A DNA stretch of 64,000 bases from Schistosoma mansoni (lineage: Eukaryota > Platyhelminthes > Trematoda > Strigeidida > Schistosomatidae), in the NCBI RefSeq assembly GCF_000237925.1, contig NC_031501.1, positions 3,910,801 through 3,974,800 on the forward strand, given 5' to 3'. The translations under genes and the position numbers were made by a program. Each line of letters begins with the position of its first letter. Within the stretch, counting starts at the first letter, position 1. Below the pieces are notes generated by a model. The model did no database searches. It was not told the DNA's origin and was given only the letters and a program-made list of their open reading frames with translations. Below, in pieces: positions 47,217 to 58,369 of the stretch.

Positions 47217-47653
47217 TCACATAACAGTGTGTAACAAAGGGACAATAACCAAATGATTAACACAATTTATAGACATACATTTACAGTCAACATCATTAAT
47301 CAAAACCCAACTGTATTCACTGCTAACCACGGGGCATTTAAATATTACTATGTAAGTGGAAGGTAATGGATCTTCAAAGTAATTTTGTGGGTCTGTAAAT
47401 GGCCTGAATTTTAATAGTCCACTATCTTGGATATCAGTTATCAATCCCGGCTTTCCGTTTACTATTACGACGTTATCAGGCTTAAATGAATTTATTTGGC
47501 TATTCCTAAACATTATTATTTGCTTGCGTGAGTCAGCCTTACCTATCACTGGGTTATCATTAGTCGAAATGTCAACCTGGAGCCTATCGCAGAAAGACAT
47601 TTGTTCCGCATAACGCTGAGCTGCTTGCTTAGCCACGGAATACCCACTGTGTA
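47217..47653 (-). pseudogene. C-terminal transposase fragment in left arm
   Basis: It holds only the last 145 or so codons (HSGYSVAKQAAQ to LLHTVM) of the CACTA transposase. It lacks all three catalytic residues, since the arm starts ten codons after Glu350. Confidence 0.9.
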
Positions 47654-47704
47654 TGAACGTCATACACGTACCATTATCTTCCAGAAGCCTTTCATTGGTA
47701 CAGC

Positions 47705-49508
47705 TTGTGGAAGATAATACAGTTGAAGGAATCACATGACAATTACGCTAATAAATTTCTTATAGGATGTTCTACCGTCGATTTGCCCTGTCACAAGCCC
47801 TTGAATCGTAAAGAGAAGATCAACAGGATATTAATGCATTTCATGACATCCACCTCTCTGAGTATCCGAGATGCAGACAGGGTTCTGAATGACTTTCGCC
47901 TTCTCATACCAGACTTGCCGACGAGCATTAGAAGTCTCTTGAGGACGTGTACAACCGAAGTCCATCAGCAGTGGGGTTTACTACCATCTTGGATTGAAGA
48001 CCAACCTGCTAAGATATGTTGAACGTTGGTTGTGTACTTGTGATTTTGACACTTTACAATTGTATATTAATATAGATGGGCTTTCTATGTCAAGGAGCTC
48101 CAGTCAACATTTGTGGCCTGTATTAAGAAGGATCGTTGCCCCTAGACTTAGTGATGTCTTCGTGATAGGGATCTACGGAGGGAATACTAAGCCGGCACAA
48201 TTAAACGAAATTTCTGCCGATACTATTTCTGAAATAAAAGAAATGACTGAAACGGGTCTACTTAGTGTTAGGTTCAATAAATACATAGCTATTAAGTTAA
48301 CTGCAGTAATATGTGATGCACCGGCTCGTTCTGATGTTAGGTACACTGTTAATCACAACGGAAAGGCAAGTTGCGACCGGTGTGTTGTAAATGGTAGACG
48401 ACTTGATGGAAAGATGACTTTCCCAAACGGTGAATATACGTTAAGAACTGACGACAGTTTCAGGAATCAGACACAATCTATTCACCATCGAGGACATTCT
48501 TTATTCGAAAGTCTGCCAATAGACATGATATCAACTTTCCCCTTAGATCCCATGCACATGGTTTACTTAGGTGTCACAAAGAAACTTGTGACTCTCTGGA
48601 TAGAATTAGGACACAAGAGACTAAAGAACATGAACTCATGTGTAATTAGGACTATAAATAAGTTGATATCTCGGTGCGTAGAAAGTACTCCCTCTGACTT
48701 TCAGCGTAAATGTCGAACACTAGACTACGTATCGGTATGGAAGGCGTCGGAGTGTAGGTTGTTTCTTCTATACTTAGGCCCGGTTATTCTTCAAAATATT
48801 CTGCCTGAACCTTTGTATCTAAATTTTAAACGTCTTGCTTTGTCTATTTACTTGCTTGCACATCCTCAGTTTTATAATAGGGTGATAGAATCTGTCAGGA
48901 TGGATTTAAGGAATTTTCTAAGAGAATATGAATGGTGTTACGGATGTGAGAACTTAGTTTATAATGTGCATTCGCTACAGCATCTTCCTGACGATGTTAT
49001 AGCACATGGACCGTTAGTTAGCTACTCAGCATTTCCATTCGAGTCTTATATGAGACAAATTAAGAAATCCGTACACAGTGGGTATTCCGTGGCTAAGCAA
49101 GCAGCTCAGCGTTATGCGGAACAAATGTCTTTCTGCGATAGGCTCCAGGTTGACATTTCGACTAATGATAACCCAGTGATAGGTAAGGCTGACTCACGCA
49201 AGCAAATAATAATGTTTAGGAATAGCCAAATAAATTCATTTAAGCCTGATAACGTCGTAATAGTAAACGGAAAGCCGGGATTGATAACTGATATCCAAGA
49301 TAGTGGACTATTAAAATTCAGGCCATTTACAGACCCACAAAATTACTTTGAAGATCCATTACCTTCCACTTACATAGTAATATTTAGATGCCCCGTGGTT
49401 AGCAGTGAATACAGTTGGGTTTTGATTAATGATGTTGACTGTAAATGTATGTCTATAAATTGTGTTAATCATTTGGTTATTGTCCCTTTGTTACACACTG
49501 TTATGTGA
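47705..49508 (+). CDS. CACTA (tnp2-type) transposase, split frame
   Basis: Cut-and-paste transposase of the CACTA/EnSpm superfamily; in schistosomes SmTRC1 is the known member. The N-terminal part (47705-48022) has the zinc-poor helical start with PLNRKEKINRILMHFM and DFRLLIPDLPTSIRSLL. It continues, shifted by one base near 48000-48020, in a 504-codon frame. Likely catalytic residues are Asp28 (YINIDGLSM), Asp108 (VICDAPARS) and Glu350 (FPFESYM) of that frame. CDRCVVNGR is a Cys-pair motif, and FPLDPMHMVYLGV is the family signature. The shift could be a real mutation or a sequencing error. The start is not fixed: the frame begins near the 47653 palindrome edge, so the protein's true N-terminus and the 5' end of the transposon are missing. 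Confidence 0.85.
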
Positions 49509-49545
49509 TTGTATTTCCTCTAATTTCCTGTTATGTAATATTTAG

Positions 49546-50782
49546 TCTCCCAACAATAAGTACGTAATCCTTAAGGCACCAAGCAAAAGTAAGTTGGTGA
49601 TTGCAGCCGGACGTTGGGTTATTGGAGAAAAACTTTGTCTGTATCCAAGTGAGAACATTGATCTTCATCTGCAAAACAATGACCTACCTGAAGAAAATTG
49701 GTCTATGTTCAAGTGCAGTATTGTCCACAAATGCGGTTAGTTACAAACATGCAAACGATCGCTTCTTATAGAAAGTCTCAAATCTGCCAGTGAATTGTTG
49801 GCAGCGTTCCAAATGTGCTATGCTACTAATCAGAGCTCTTCGCCGGACGACAATACGTTGCCGTTAAACAGAAAAGCAAAAGAGGTCAGTTCAATAATCT
49901 TACTTAAATTTCGTAGAAGTGCATTGAAACGTAAAGAAGGTTTTCTTTACAATTCCGTGGACATGGATGTCGCAGAGATGCAGGCTGGGAATAGCCGCGT
50001 CCAATATCCAAAACTTCGGATGTTTTAGAAGGTTGTCTCTCCGATTGCGAAGTAAATATCTTTAATTTGGACATGTCTATTAAGCAGTTCGACACAATTA
50101 GACACCTCGCCCTCCACGTCCGAGGATAAAAATCTAATGGTTGAGTAAGTCATCCCTACGATCTAGTTCTATTTTTCCGATTTGAAAGGATGCATACTTT
50201 GCAGCTTAAAATGTTGGCAAGCTTGAGTGAACTTAATACAAATATGAAGCTGATGCTCTCAAGGTTCACTGACCGCGAAGATCCGCGTCAATTTGACTGT
50301 GGACTATCCAGCCAACAGTTCCCTTTGTCATCTGAAGAGGAACTGGGAACTTTGGACGCTTGCCTAGAGCAAAAAGATGTGAGGGACAGATTTGTAAGCA
50401 CAAAACATGATTTTTATCCTTCATTCCTATTACAGATGGCCATGTTGACGCGTTTAATGGATGATGATCCAAAAACCTCCATGCGATATCTTCTGTCCTA
50501 CATCATGAAACCTGAAGTCGCCATTAATTTCACGTTACTTGGTACTTCATCAAAACGAGCGATTCAGAAGTGCCGGTTTTATGGCTGCGTACGAAGTAAG
50601 ATAAATAAGGTTTTTAAACTTCAGGTGCACTGACTAATCGATTCCTGTCGTCATCTGTCAACGAGAAAGACCTTGCGAAACTATGTGACATGGCTACGCA
50701 AAGTTATTTTCACGACATGAGAGACAAAGTACAGAAGCGTCATCGACGGAAGAAAGAACACGTATGTACGACTTTAAAGTGA
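49546..50782 (+). CDS. CACTA companion protein with DUF4806 domain, multi-exon
   Basis: Second gene of the CACTA element; such DUF4806 proteins accompany tnp2 transposases in animal elements, and their role is not known. The first exon (49546-49735) follows ATATTTAG and reads YVILKAPSKSKLVIAAGRWV and ENWSMFKCSIVHKC. A 36-nt intron (49736-49771) gives in-frame continuation ESLKSASELLAAFQ. A later exon (from about 50189) holds the DUF4806-like part FPLSSEEELGTLDACLE, MAMLTRLMDDDPKTSMRYLL, EVAINFTLLGTSSKRAIQK. A 29-nt intron (50596-50624) leads to the last exon, FLSSSVNEKDLAKLCDMATQ and a basic HRRKKEH end, stop at 50780-50782. The junctions between 49884 and 50189 are not resolved. The start codon is not identified. 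Confidence 0.7.
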
Positions 50783-51194
50783 TTATTGTTTTTGCCTTAT
50801 CTATAGGTAGAGTCTTCCGTAAGTTCAGCTTCAAGTACCTTGTTGTGCAAAACAAGTTTCCTAGATGTAGTGACGTTTTTCTTCATTACATTTTAGAATT
50901 CACAAGAATTATTTGAGTCTCCATAATCCAACAGGCCTGGTGGAAAGAATGAATACGTGAAATGCGTGGTCCGTGACAATTACAATTACATAAGGAGCAT
51001 TGATGCTCTACCATCTGCCAACTGCTCATAACGTTGTACATTAATAAGCCTTTTGTCTTCAATAAAAATTTGGAAATTATACCATATTTTACGCACTTTA
51101 CATTATTCATGTGCTGTGTTGTGGGAATGAAGGCGAACACAGGAGGCGGTTGGGGTAAATACATCGGTGTGTATGTAGTAGAAAAGTAGACAAT

Positions 51195-51365
51195 GTAGCG
51201 GATATTTAGGGTAAAAATCGGCGAGTCGTTGGATATTTAGGGTAAAAGTCGACGAATCGTCGGATATATAGGGTAAAAATCGGCGAGTCGTTGGATATTT
51301 AGGGTAAAAGTCGACGAATCGTCGGATATATAGGGGAAAAGTCGGCGAATCGTTGGATATTTGGG
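51195..51365 (+). repeat. 31-bp repeat array, right arm
   Basis: About five units of 30-31 bp that alternate two forms. One contains the near-palindrome CGACGATTCGTCG, the other AACGACTCGCCG. Placed a few hundred bases downstream of the transposon genes, as the subterminal repeats bound by CACTA transposases are. Confidence 0.85.
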
Positions 51366-51994
51366 GTGAAAATCTGCAATTTAGCGACATTTGAAAAACA
51401 GAGTGACAGAAAGGGGAAATTCCGCTTTATTTCCCCCGGACAGGCGAAAAAGCAGAGATTTTGGCGCATATCCCCTTTACTTACGACTTATTTTCCAATG
51501 CATTTTCCGCTTTATTTCCCCTTTATTGGTTGTTTGGGAAATTTCTGTCTTCATGTCTATCTTCCGTCTATGAATTTCATGCCTCATATTATAATTTAGC
51601 ACTGGGGCTGTGTTAAAAAACCACAGTCGGCCTGTTTATAACATGACGTCTTAATATGACGACCTTCGTTATCTTTAATATATTCCCTCATCATAAATTC
51701 TTTGTTGAGTTCCTAAAATTCATGTAGCCTGATAATTTTAGTCATTTTGAGGGATAGGTCAAAATAAATATCCATAGCAATCCATGGGTTGCTTTTGGAC
51801 TTGGTTAATAAATTAATTTTCTCAGCCAAGAGATACATATCCTAATTGCATGATTTTCGAAACTGGACTGTACTATTTTTTGAACATCAGTTTTGGTTCA
51901 TTCATTGCTCGAACTTTTATGTTTCCTCACAACATTATCACTCCATATCGTACATACATTCTTTCGGCACACATGTACCTAAATATTTATGTTC

Positions 51995-52057
51995 TGTGGC
52001 GCACATATATCTGGTGCCCCCCTGTACCAATATTTACGTGTTCCAATAAATAAGTAA
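51995..52057 (+). repeat. RTE-type 3' tail in right arm
   Basis: TGTGGCGCACATATATCTGG to AATAAATAAGTAA, the same tail as units U at 22.7, 54.0, 56.6 and 63.4 kb. A retroposon end inserted in, or next to, the transposon before the arm was duplicated. The mirror copy is at 44668-44730. Confidence 0.8.
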
Positions 52058-52391
52058 CTAAAGTAATTTCTGAAATTGTTCTCATTACTGAGTGGAAATC
52101 CTGCTTGGTAAAATACCAGTGTCGTTTCATCATATTTTCTGTATAAAAAAACTTGCGATTTTTCTATTTAGTAACGGAAGTAGTTTGAAAATCTTATCTT
52201 TTATTGGTTTTAAACTTTTCTGACCACAGCAATTTATATCGTTTTATTTTATGTATTAGAGTATGATTTATACATTGATAAGATTTCTCTACCTTATATA
52301 CAGGCTATACCTTTTCTTCATAAATGAAACTTGTTACTTTTAAACCATTCCATTGATAAGCATCGCAAACGTTTCGCATAGTTAGTAAAGT

Positions 52392-52532
52392 ATGATGACA
52401 AAGAAAAGCAGTGCATCGGTTATCCTTGAACTGAAAGAATTGGTTGATCATATCAATAAAACTATTCCCAATGTCCCAGGGAAACAACGTCTAGTTAGAA
52501 TGTGCCAAAAAGAGGCGACCCATTTTGAGTCA
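52392..52532 (+). CDS. Exon-like frame of unknown origin, right arm
   Basis: It reads MMTKKSSASVILELKELVDH then NKTIPNVPGKQRLVRMCQKE and ends at a good donor, TCA|GTAAGT (52530-52538). The ATG could be a true start. No family is recognised. It may be the first exon of a host gene carried along with the duplication, or a transposon-encoded exon. Two copies exist. Confidence 0.35.
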
Positions 52533-52807
52533 GTAAGTCCCTTTGTTGATATTTTAATTACATATCTTGTAGTAATAGCATGAACACGGTTGATGTGTCA
52601 TTGAACAATTTTTACACTTGATGTCACCTCTTTAGTATTTACTTGGATCGACAATAAGATTTTGGCAATCCTGAGACCGTAACTACGGGTTAACAAGATA
52701 AATATCCCTGTATTCTTGCATCCTCGGGTTATTCCACTTTCAATCAATTGGATCTCGTAGACTCATCGTGGTACTAAGAATTTCATGTGTAAATTCTATT
52801 AAAATCA

Positions 52808-54002
52808 AACCCCGAAATGCCCTTGTACAATTGATAGAGGGGAGAGTTCAATCTCCCTCTCGAAATGCTCTCACATGACCACGAACATACAGCCATTGTC
52901 AGGGAAGTCCTACTCAATGTATTCTCGTGATGGGGATGTTGTTTACAAAACTAAGAGGACGAAAAGCGAATGTTCAGCACTATAATTGGGTCAGTGGATT
53001 TGGAGGATCCACCTAGGTGAGTTAGAAAACCGTGATTCCAAACCAATGGTGTACATGGACTCCAGGATCCTGAGGTAACGAATGGCGTATGAACTAATTA
53101 TTGGTCGCCGACTACCATGGGACTGAATCTCCTAACGTTGCTCCACTGCCTCGTGTATCAGACCCTTAGGTCTGAGGCTCTGGATGTGGCCCCATAAGAA
53201 AACTACCAGCTTCGTTTTGGGCACCCAGGCAGTGTCACAGCTCACACAAACCAAATGACAACTATTATTGTAAATATTATTCTTGCTTCTATTAACATTC
53301 AGACAAATCACATTCACATTCATTTGATAACATTCATTTTCATTTTTTTATATACTATGTCACTAATCTACTCTCTTCTATTCTCACTTTGTGTATTCTT
53401 ATTTTTCAACTTATGCAGCAACTCACCTATGGTGGAAACCCTGTTCTATCTAAACGATCCCGAGTCACTTACTGGTCGAAAGTTGAATGCTACCAGCAAA
53501 TACAGATGTCGTCCCACAGGATTCCACGTTGTGCATTATTTGCCAACGCTTGGACTGGTTAGAAGAAGCAGTAGTAGTCGTCATATGACATGGTGTTGTG
53601 GTATGAAAGAGAGTTGTACATGACTGGTTTCTGTTGGTCCTTCACGACCCTTTGGGGTGTTAGCCATGGTGCAACATATAGACGTTATCAGACATGGCTG
53701 ATAATAGAAGCCAATAACGACCGTGTTGTAACTTTCGTCATCAAAAATGAACGTAGCTTTCTTAATTGAAAGAATTCTTTCTGGTTGTATTTTTGCTAAC
53801 TAATCCGTTTCTCCCATTATTATTATTATTATTATTGTTATTATTATTATTATTATTTCAATCTCATACACTAATTTGTTTTTGTTCTTTTACTTTACAC
53901 ACTTTACATTCTCTATCTCTTCACAACTTCATTTTTATTGTGTGGCGCAAATGTATTTGGTGTCCCCTTGTACCTATGTTTATGTGTTCAAAAAATAAAT
54001 AA
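52808..54002 (+). mobile_element. Longer unit U: RTE-type leader plus C-terminal coding remnant and tail
   Basis: The leader at 52808-53258 matches 22240-22700. A spacer follows (53259-53405). Then comes an RTE C-terminal remnant: HRIPRCALFANAWTG, MTWCCGMKESCT and, after a frame change, sequence aligned with the WLETLSDMAQNRSQW region of 63580-63760. An ATT microsatellite (53816-53856) precedes the tail TGTGGCGCAAATGTATTTGG to AAAAATAAATAAATG. The internal part of the LINE is missing. It begins only about 18 bp after the palindrome edge. Confidence 0.6.
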
Positions 54003-54004
54003 AT

Positions 54005-55075
54005 GAAATATAATTGCCCACTTGACAGATTTCAAGAAAAAATAAAGACCCAAAAGTCATTATAACAGTCGAATGATAGACACGAAAAGTCGTTCGAGGA
54101 TAGTAATAACTGATTACGGTTTAAAGAAGTAAAAAAAATAATAAAAAAGACGAAAACCTACTGCGGAAGGAAATTAGGGCCAAGTTAAGATGAGAAGTTG
54201 GATATATCGCTTTTACACGTAGGGTTCGGGCTTGATTTAGTGGATCATCAACACCTCAGCACCGCACAAGTTTTTGGTTTGACCACTCTTTAGTCCAATT
54301 TTTTTCAACTGTATAGATTGAAACAACGTTCTCGAAGTTAGTCAAATGCTTCTGTATTAAACTAGTGATAGCTCTACATTCCCATTATAAAAGCCACACC
54401 GGATAGAACAGAGAGAACTGTTGGGCACTACGCGTCCTTTAATTGGCACGTCAAACCCTACTTACACTACAATTGACGAAAGTTGCTTAAACCAATCAGT
54501 TTTTTAATCTATGTTGCAAATTCGTCAGACATCAAACTCTCAAGATTGGTCGATACACCCAATTACTTTATTTTCCATCATTAGTTCAGGCATTGATACT
54601 GATCAGTGTTGAGGCGAATTTACACATTTAAAAGTAGAGAAACGGATCTCAAACATTCCGGTATCGCTGCTCAAGGCAATCGTAAAACTACATTTTATCG
54701 ACGTCCGGACTATATGGGACTGTGCCATCTACTTATTTTAAGTTAATTGAATCTTCTAGTAGGAGAGAGCGTTATCTCTAAAATAATGTCTATAACAAAG
54801 TTAAATAAAAATATAGAAAACCCAGATGAATATCACTTTATGTTATTGATTCCAATAATAATTCGTCATAGACTCTGACTCCACAAGTAATGACCCATTA
54901 AAAATACTGTATAAAGTTAATGTGTCTCATTGGTTAGACACTACCTTCAAACCTGTCAGTCTACGGAATCGAATGCTGCCTTAAGGCAACAATTGCGGTT
55001 GAGTTGTCAGCTGTGTGTGGTCGAAAAATTAACGAACTGGGAATAGTTGATCTACTCATCCACATACAAGTCCAA
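54005..55075. other. AT-rich non-coding stretch
   Basis: Nothing can be assigned. Confidence 0.5.
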
Positions 55076-55077
55076 AA

Positions 55078-55345
55078 TTAGCCTGATTTTCTTGGGTTCC
55101 AGTTAAACTTCGGATTTCTGTAAATGCTAATATTTCCAACACTATTAGCCAAGCTAATTCCTCTGTGCTTATCACAAGAAGGTTTTTGTCCCTTCGTATT
55201 AACTGGGATGATCAGTGGTCGAGACCAATCAAATGGGATTACCTCTAGTTTCCAGGGTTCAACTAGTATCCCAGTCAATCTAACCGCTAAAACTGGACCG
55301 CCATTCTTAACGGTATCCAAGATTAGTCCGTCAGGGTTTGAAAAA
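55078..55345 (-). repeat. SR3/Perere-3-like RT fragment
   Basis: The minus strand reads NGGPVLAVRLTGILVEPWKL, IPFDWSRPLIIPVNTKGQKP and CDKHRGISLANSVGNI. This is the RT block with the W-S-x-x-L-I-x-P-V and RGISL signature, an 80-residue piece cut on both sides. Confidence 0.75.
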
Positions 55346-55349
55346 AGGA

Positions 55350-56590
55350 GCTAAATGATACGTGTAGTCCAAAGAGTAATAGTAAAAAAAAATAACACTG
55401 GGTACTTGAAATGGTAAAGATTTGTTACGCAGGTGGTTGCTGTATAAAGTAAGCTTTGATGATAACCAGAACAATGCCGAAATTTTTTCATTTAACCCAC
55501 TTAGCTTAGAAAACCGTACAACATCAAAATAGCTAAGTATTACTTTCTATTCATAAGAAATAAAGCTATAGTAATTAGATTTTTAGTTGGAAATAGTAAA
55601 AACAATTTTCTCATAGTTTAATGCAAGTTTCGTATTAGTTTGAAGATTCTTATAAATTCGTATCCTTATCAAGATAATTTTGAGTTCCCGTAAAAGGCCT
55701 GGTACTTTTAAACTATGGTTTTAAAACTAATTGCTCTGTAACCGTAACTAACACCTCGAGCACACAAAATGCTATTCTGAGTGTTTTAAAATTACTCTGT
55801 CAAATGTACATTGAGAACTTTAACAACTGTGTATTTTGTCAATTCACATACTAAGTCTCTAATCAAAATTGTGTTATATATACAATTTTATTTCTGAGAT
55901 GCATATACAAAATCAAGATTTAGTCAAAATGACCAATCCTTATGAGTGGTCTGAAGTATGTGGGGATATCAATACATCTCAAAACAGAAAGTCCTCGAAT
56001 GAAAAATAGTGATAGTCACTTATTCTTTTTGTGATTAAGCATTTCATAAGAATTCAAATGAATCGTGAAACGTAAGTGTTAATTTAAAGTTTCTGCCTAC
56101 AGAATAACTAACTTCATTTCAGCCGAGGTCAAGAAACATTTTCCTAAAATCTATCTTACTCGACTAAGTCTAGCAAAACGGTATTCTTGATGTATCTTTG
56201 AGATTCCGTTTTCTTCCATTTTCCGTATAGTGAATTAGGATCCGGGCACTCACTGGTTTGTGCTCGTTTGTGTATTCACTTAAGTGGACTCATGAAACAA
56301 ATGGCATGGGAGTACCTTCATGGTTGATGTAAAGATAAGTTCATCGAGTGTATACCCTCAGAGAGCTAATTAAACGATTAAAGTAAGAGATAGTCTCGCT
56401 GTTAACAAGTTATTAGGTCTATTCCCAAAACAACTGTAAATACAGTTAATATTTTATGATTATAAGTTAATATCAGCTAATAAACATGTTCAGCATCGAC
56501 AAACCAACTGACTTTGAAGATTCATTTTAGCTGATTCTGAGTTTGATAAGTTGAGAAAACAAGACTTATTATTAGTTACTTACGTCATTC
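55350..56590. other. AT-rich non-coding stretch
   Basis: Nothing can be assigned. Confidence 0.5.
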
Positions 56591-56596
56591 ATTGAT

Positions 56597-57115
56597 ATTT
56601 TATTTTATTTATTTCAACACACTGGTACAAGAAGATACCAAATATATATGCGCCACATAAATCACTTGGTTTGTGTGAGCTGTGACACTGCCTGGGTGCC
56701 CAAAACGAAGCTGGTAGTTTTCTTATGGGGCCACATCCAGAGCCTCAGACCTAAGGGTCTGATACACGAGGCAGTGGAGCAACGTTAGGAGATTCAGTCC
56801 CATGGTAGTCGGCGACCAATAATTAGTTCATACGCCATTCGTTACCTCAGGATCCTGGAGTCCATGTACACCATTGGTTTGGAATCACGGTTTTCTAACT
56901 CACCTAGGTGGATCCTCCAAATCCACTGACCCAATTATAGTGCTGAACATTCGCTTTTCGTCCTCTTAGTTTTGTAAACAACATCCCCATCACGAGAATA
57001 CATTGAGTAGGACTTCCCTGACAATGGCTGTATGTTCGTGGTCATGTGAGAGCATTTCGAGAGGGAGAATGGACTCTCCCCACTATCAATTGTACAAGGG
57101 CATTTTGGGGCATAG
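56597..57115 (-). mobile_element. Non-autonomous RTE-type unit (unit U)
   Basis: About 440 bp of leader, nearly identical to 52808-53258 in inverted orientation, joined directly to the short 3' tail ending in a TTATTTATTTC-type run at 56597-56612 (minus sense AAATAAATAA). No ORF. Confidence 0.75.
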
Positions 57116-57119
57116 CTCA

Positions 57120-57400
57120 CGGAAATTGGCTTTTAAATTATTCTAGGGTTTGACAAAACTGTGGAAAAAAAGTCATACATATGTAGTATAAATTTCGTGT
57201 TCGTCAAATGTCAGTTAGAACTTAAGCATTAATTTATACTGATATTCCGCTTGAGCATAGCGAGTAGTTATTAGTTCTCTCCAGTCATTTGGAGATTTAC
57301 ATAGTTCCGAATGGATTATTAATTATCTATTTATCTGAAATCTCAGCCAAAAACGAAGTAATTGTTACTGAGGGATATTTTCACTCCCGCTAATAATTTT
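57120..57400. other. AT-rich non-coding stretch
   Basis: Nothing can be assigned. Confidence 0.4.
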
Positions 57401-57404
57401 ATTA

Positions 57405-57600
57405 AAATCATACCCTTTGAACAACGTAGTGGCTATCTGAACTCATTAATTCTATGTATAAGGGGTTAGGTACTAAAGAGAAAGTTTCTGGGTTCGAATC
57501 TCCGTGTGAACATCGACACTGAGGTGCAGGGCTATTCAGTTGACAAGTCCTATGTAGGATAGAACAGTCGTTTTGGGTGATACCACTAATCAAAATCTAT
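57405..57600 (+). repeat. Decayed tRNA-type SINE
   Basis: A B box GGGTTCGAATCTCC is clear at about 57490-57503, preceded by a poor A-box region and followed by TGACAAGTCCTATGTAGGAT, which looks like an eroded hammerhead. Family B or C. Confidence 0.45.
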
Positions 57601-57795
57601 CTATTTTGGTGAAAATGATGGTTTCACATATTGTTTACTCGTTACCAAATCTTATAGATTGATTGGTTCTTGTAATATACGTTTACATGACTTGTAAATT
57701 ATTCTCATAACATAAGTAATCTATACGTACTTGGATATTTTTTACTGTTTGTCCGTTTTAATAAAATTAAATCTCCAAAAATCTGTTTATATTAG

Positions 57796-58060
57796 TTGCC
57801 TCTTGACTTAGTCGACGATTCAGCTGTCTGTTCAAATTTGCCATATTTCAAAGCGATAACAACACTCGCCAATTCTTATGGTAATCGTCTTGTGGATTTA
57901 TTATGTCGTTATCGTCTACCGTTGGAATCAGCTGTCAACAGTAGTGATCATGTACAGCAATTTGATGATGATGATAATAATAATCATAGTAATGCTGTCA
58001 GTTCTCTTAATGCGATTCATTCAAATAGTAATGATTATTTATTACGGTGCGAGAAACAAG
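57796..58060 (+). CDS. Internal exon 1 of an unrecognised host gene
   Basis: It follows TTATATTAG and ends CAAG|GTGAAT, with one base left over (265 bp). It reads LPLDLVDDSAVCSNLPYFKA and GNRLVDLLCRYRLPLESAV, then a Ser/Asn/Asp-rich segment made by GAT and AAT repeats, then DYLLRCEKQ. Helical, with no recognised domain. Joining to 60272 in phase gives EKQ-DSLLVDLICTQ. The codon pattern and the matching splice phase support a real gene. Confidence 0.65.
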
Positions 58061-58369
58061 GTGAATTTAATATCATGTTAATTTTTTTCTTTTGGTATAA
58101 TATATATATTTGACTTTATTGCTCAGAACGATATTGGATTGTAGAGATAGAAGTTTTCTATTGATTTCTTTCTTGTTTCACCTTAATATACGTGGTTATG
58201 TAATGAAGAAGTAGATTTGCAGCTCAAATAAATCAGTCATACACAACATAGAATCTGGCATATACGTGCACCGGTTCAATCTGACACACTTCATTAACAA
58301 AGTGAGATGAAATTATTAAGCCACCGATCAGTGTGGTAGATATAGTAACATTATCAATAGTAATAGAAA

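Larger units (their letters stand above)
43936..47653 (-). repeat. Left arm of 3.7-kb palindrome
   Basis: Exact inverted partner of 49072-52789 (coordinate sum 96725). Every frame in one arm has an identical partner in the other; the one difference I noticed is in the transposase C-terminus (VIFKCP against VIFRCP). The arm starts at the very edge of the 200-N gap, so its true left end is unknown. Confidence 0.95.
49072..52789 (+). repeat. Right arm of 3.7-kb palindrome
   Basis: Inverted partner of 43936-47653, separated from it by 1418 bp of single-copy DNA (47654-49071). It holds the transposase C-terminus, the DUF4806 gene, the 31-bp array and an RTE-type tail. Confidence 0.95.

Noticed and set aside
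47217-47735. 172-codon minus frame as a gene
   Set aside because: It is the C-terminal transposase fragment of the left arm read through into unrelated central DNA; the N-terminal part is accidental.
49885-49916. A third short intron (32 nt) in the DUF4806 gene
   Set aside because: Removing it leads to a stop after five codons, so the reading frame does not support it.
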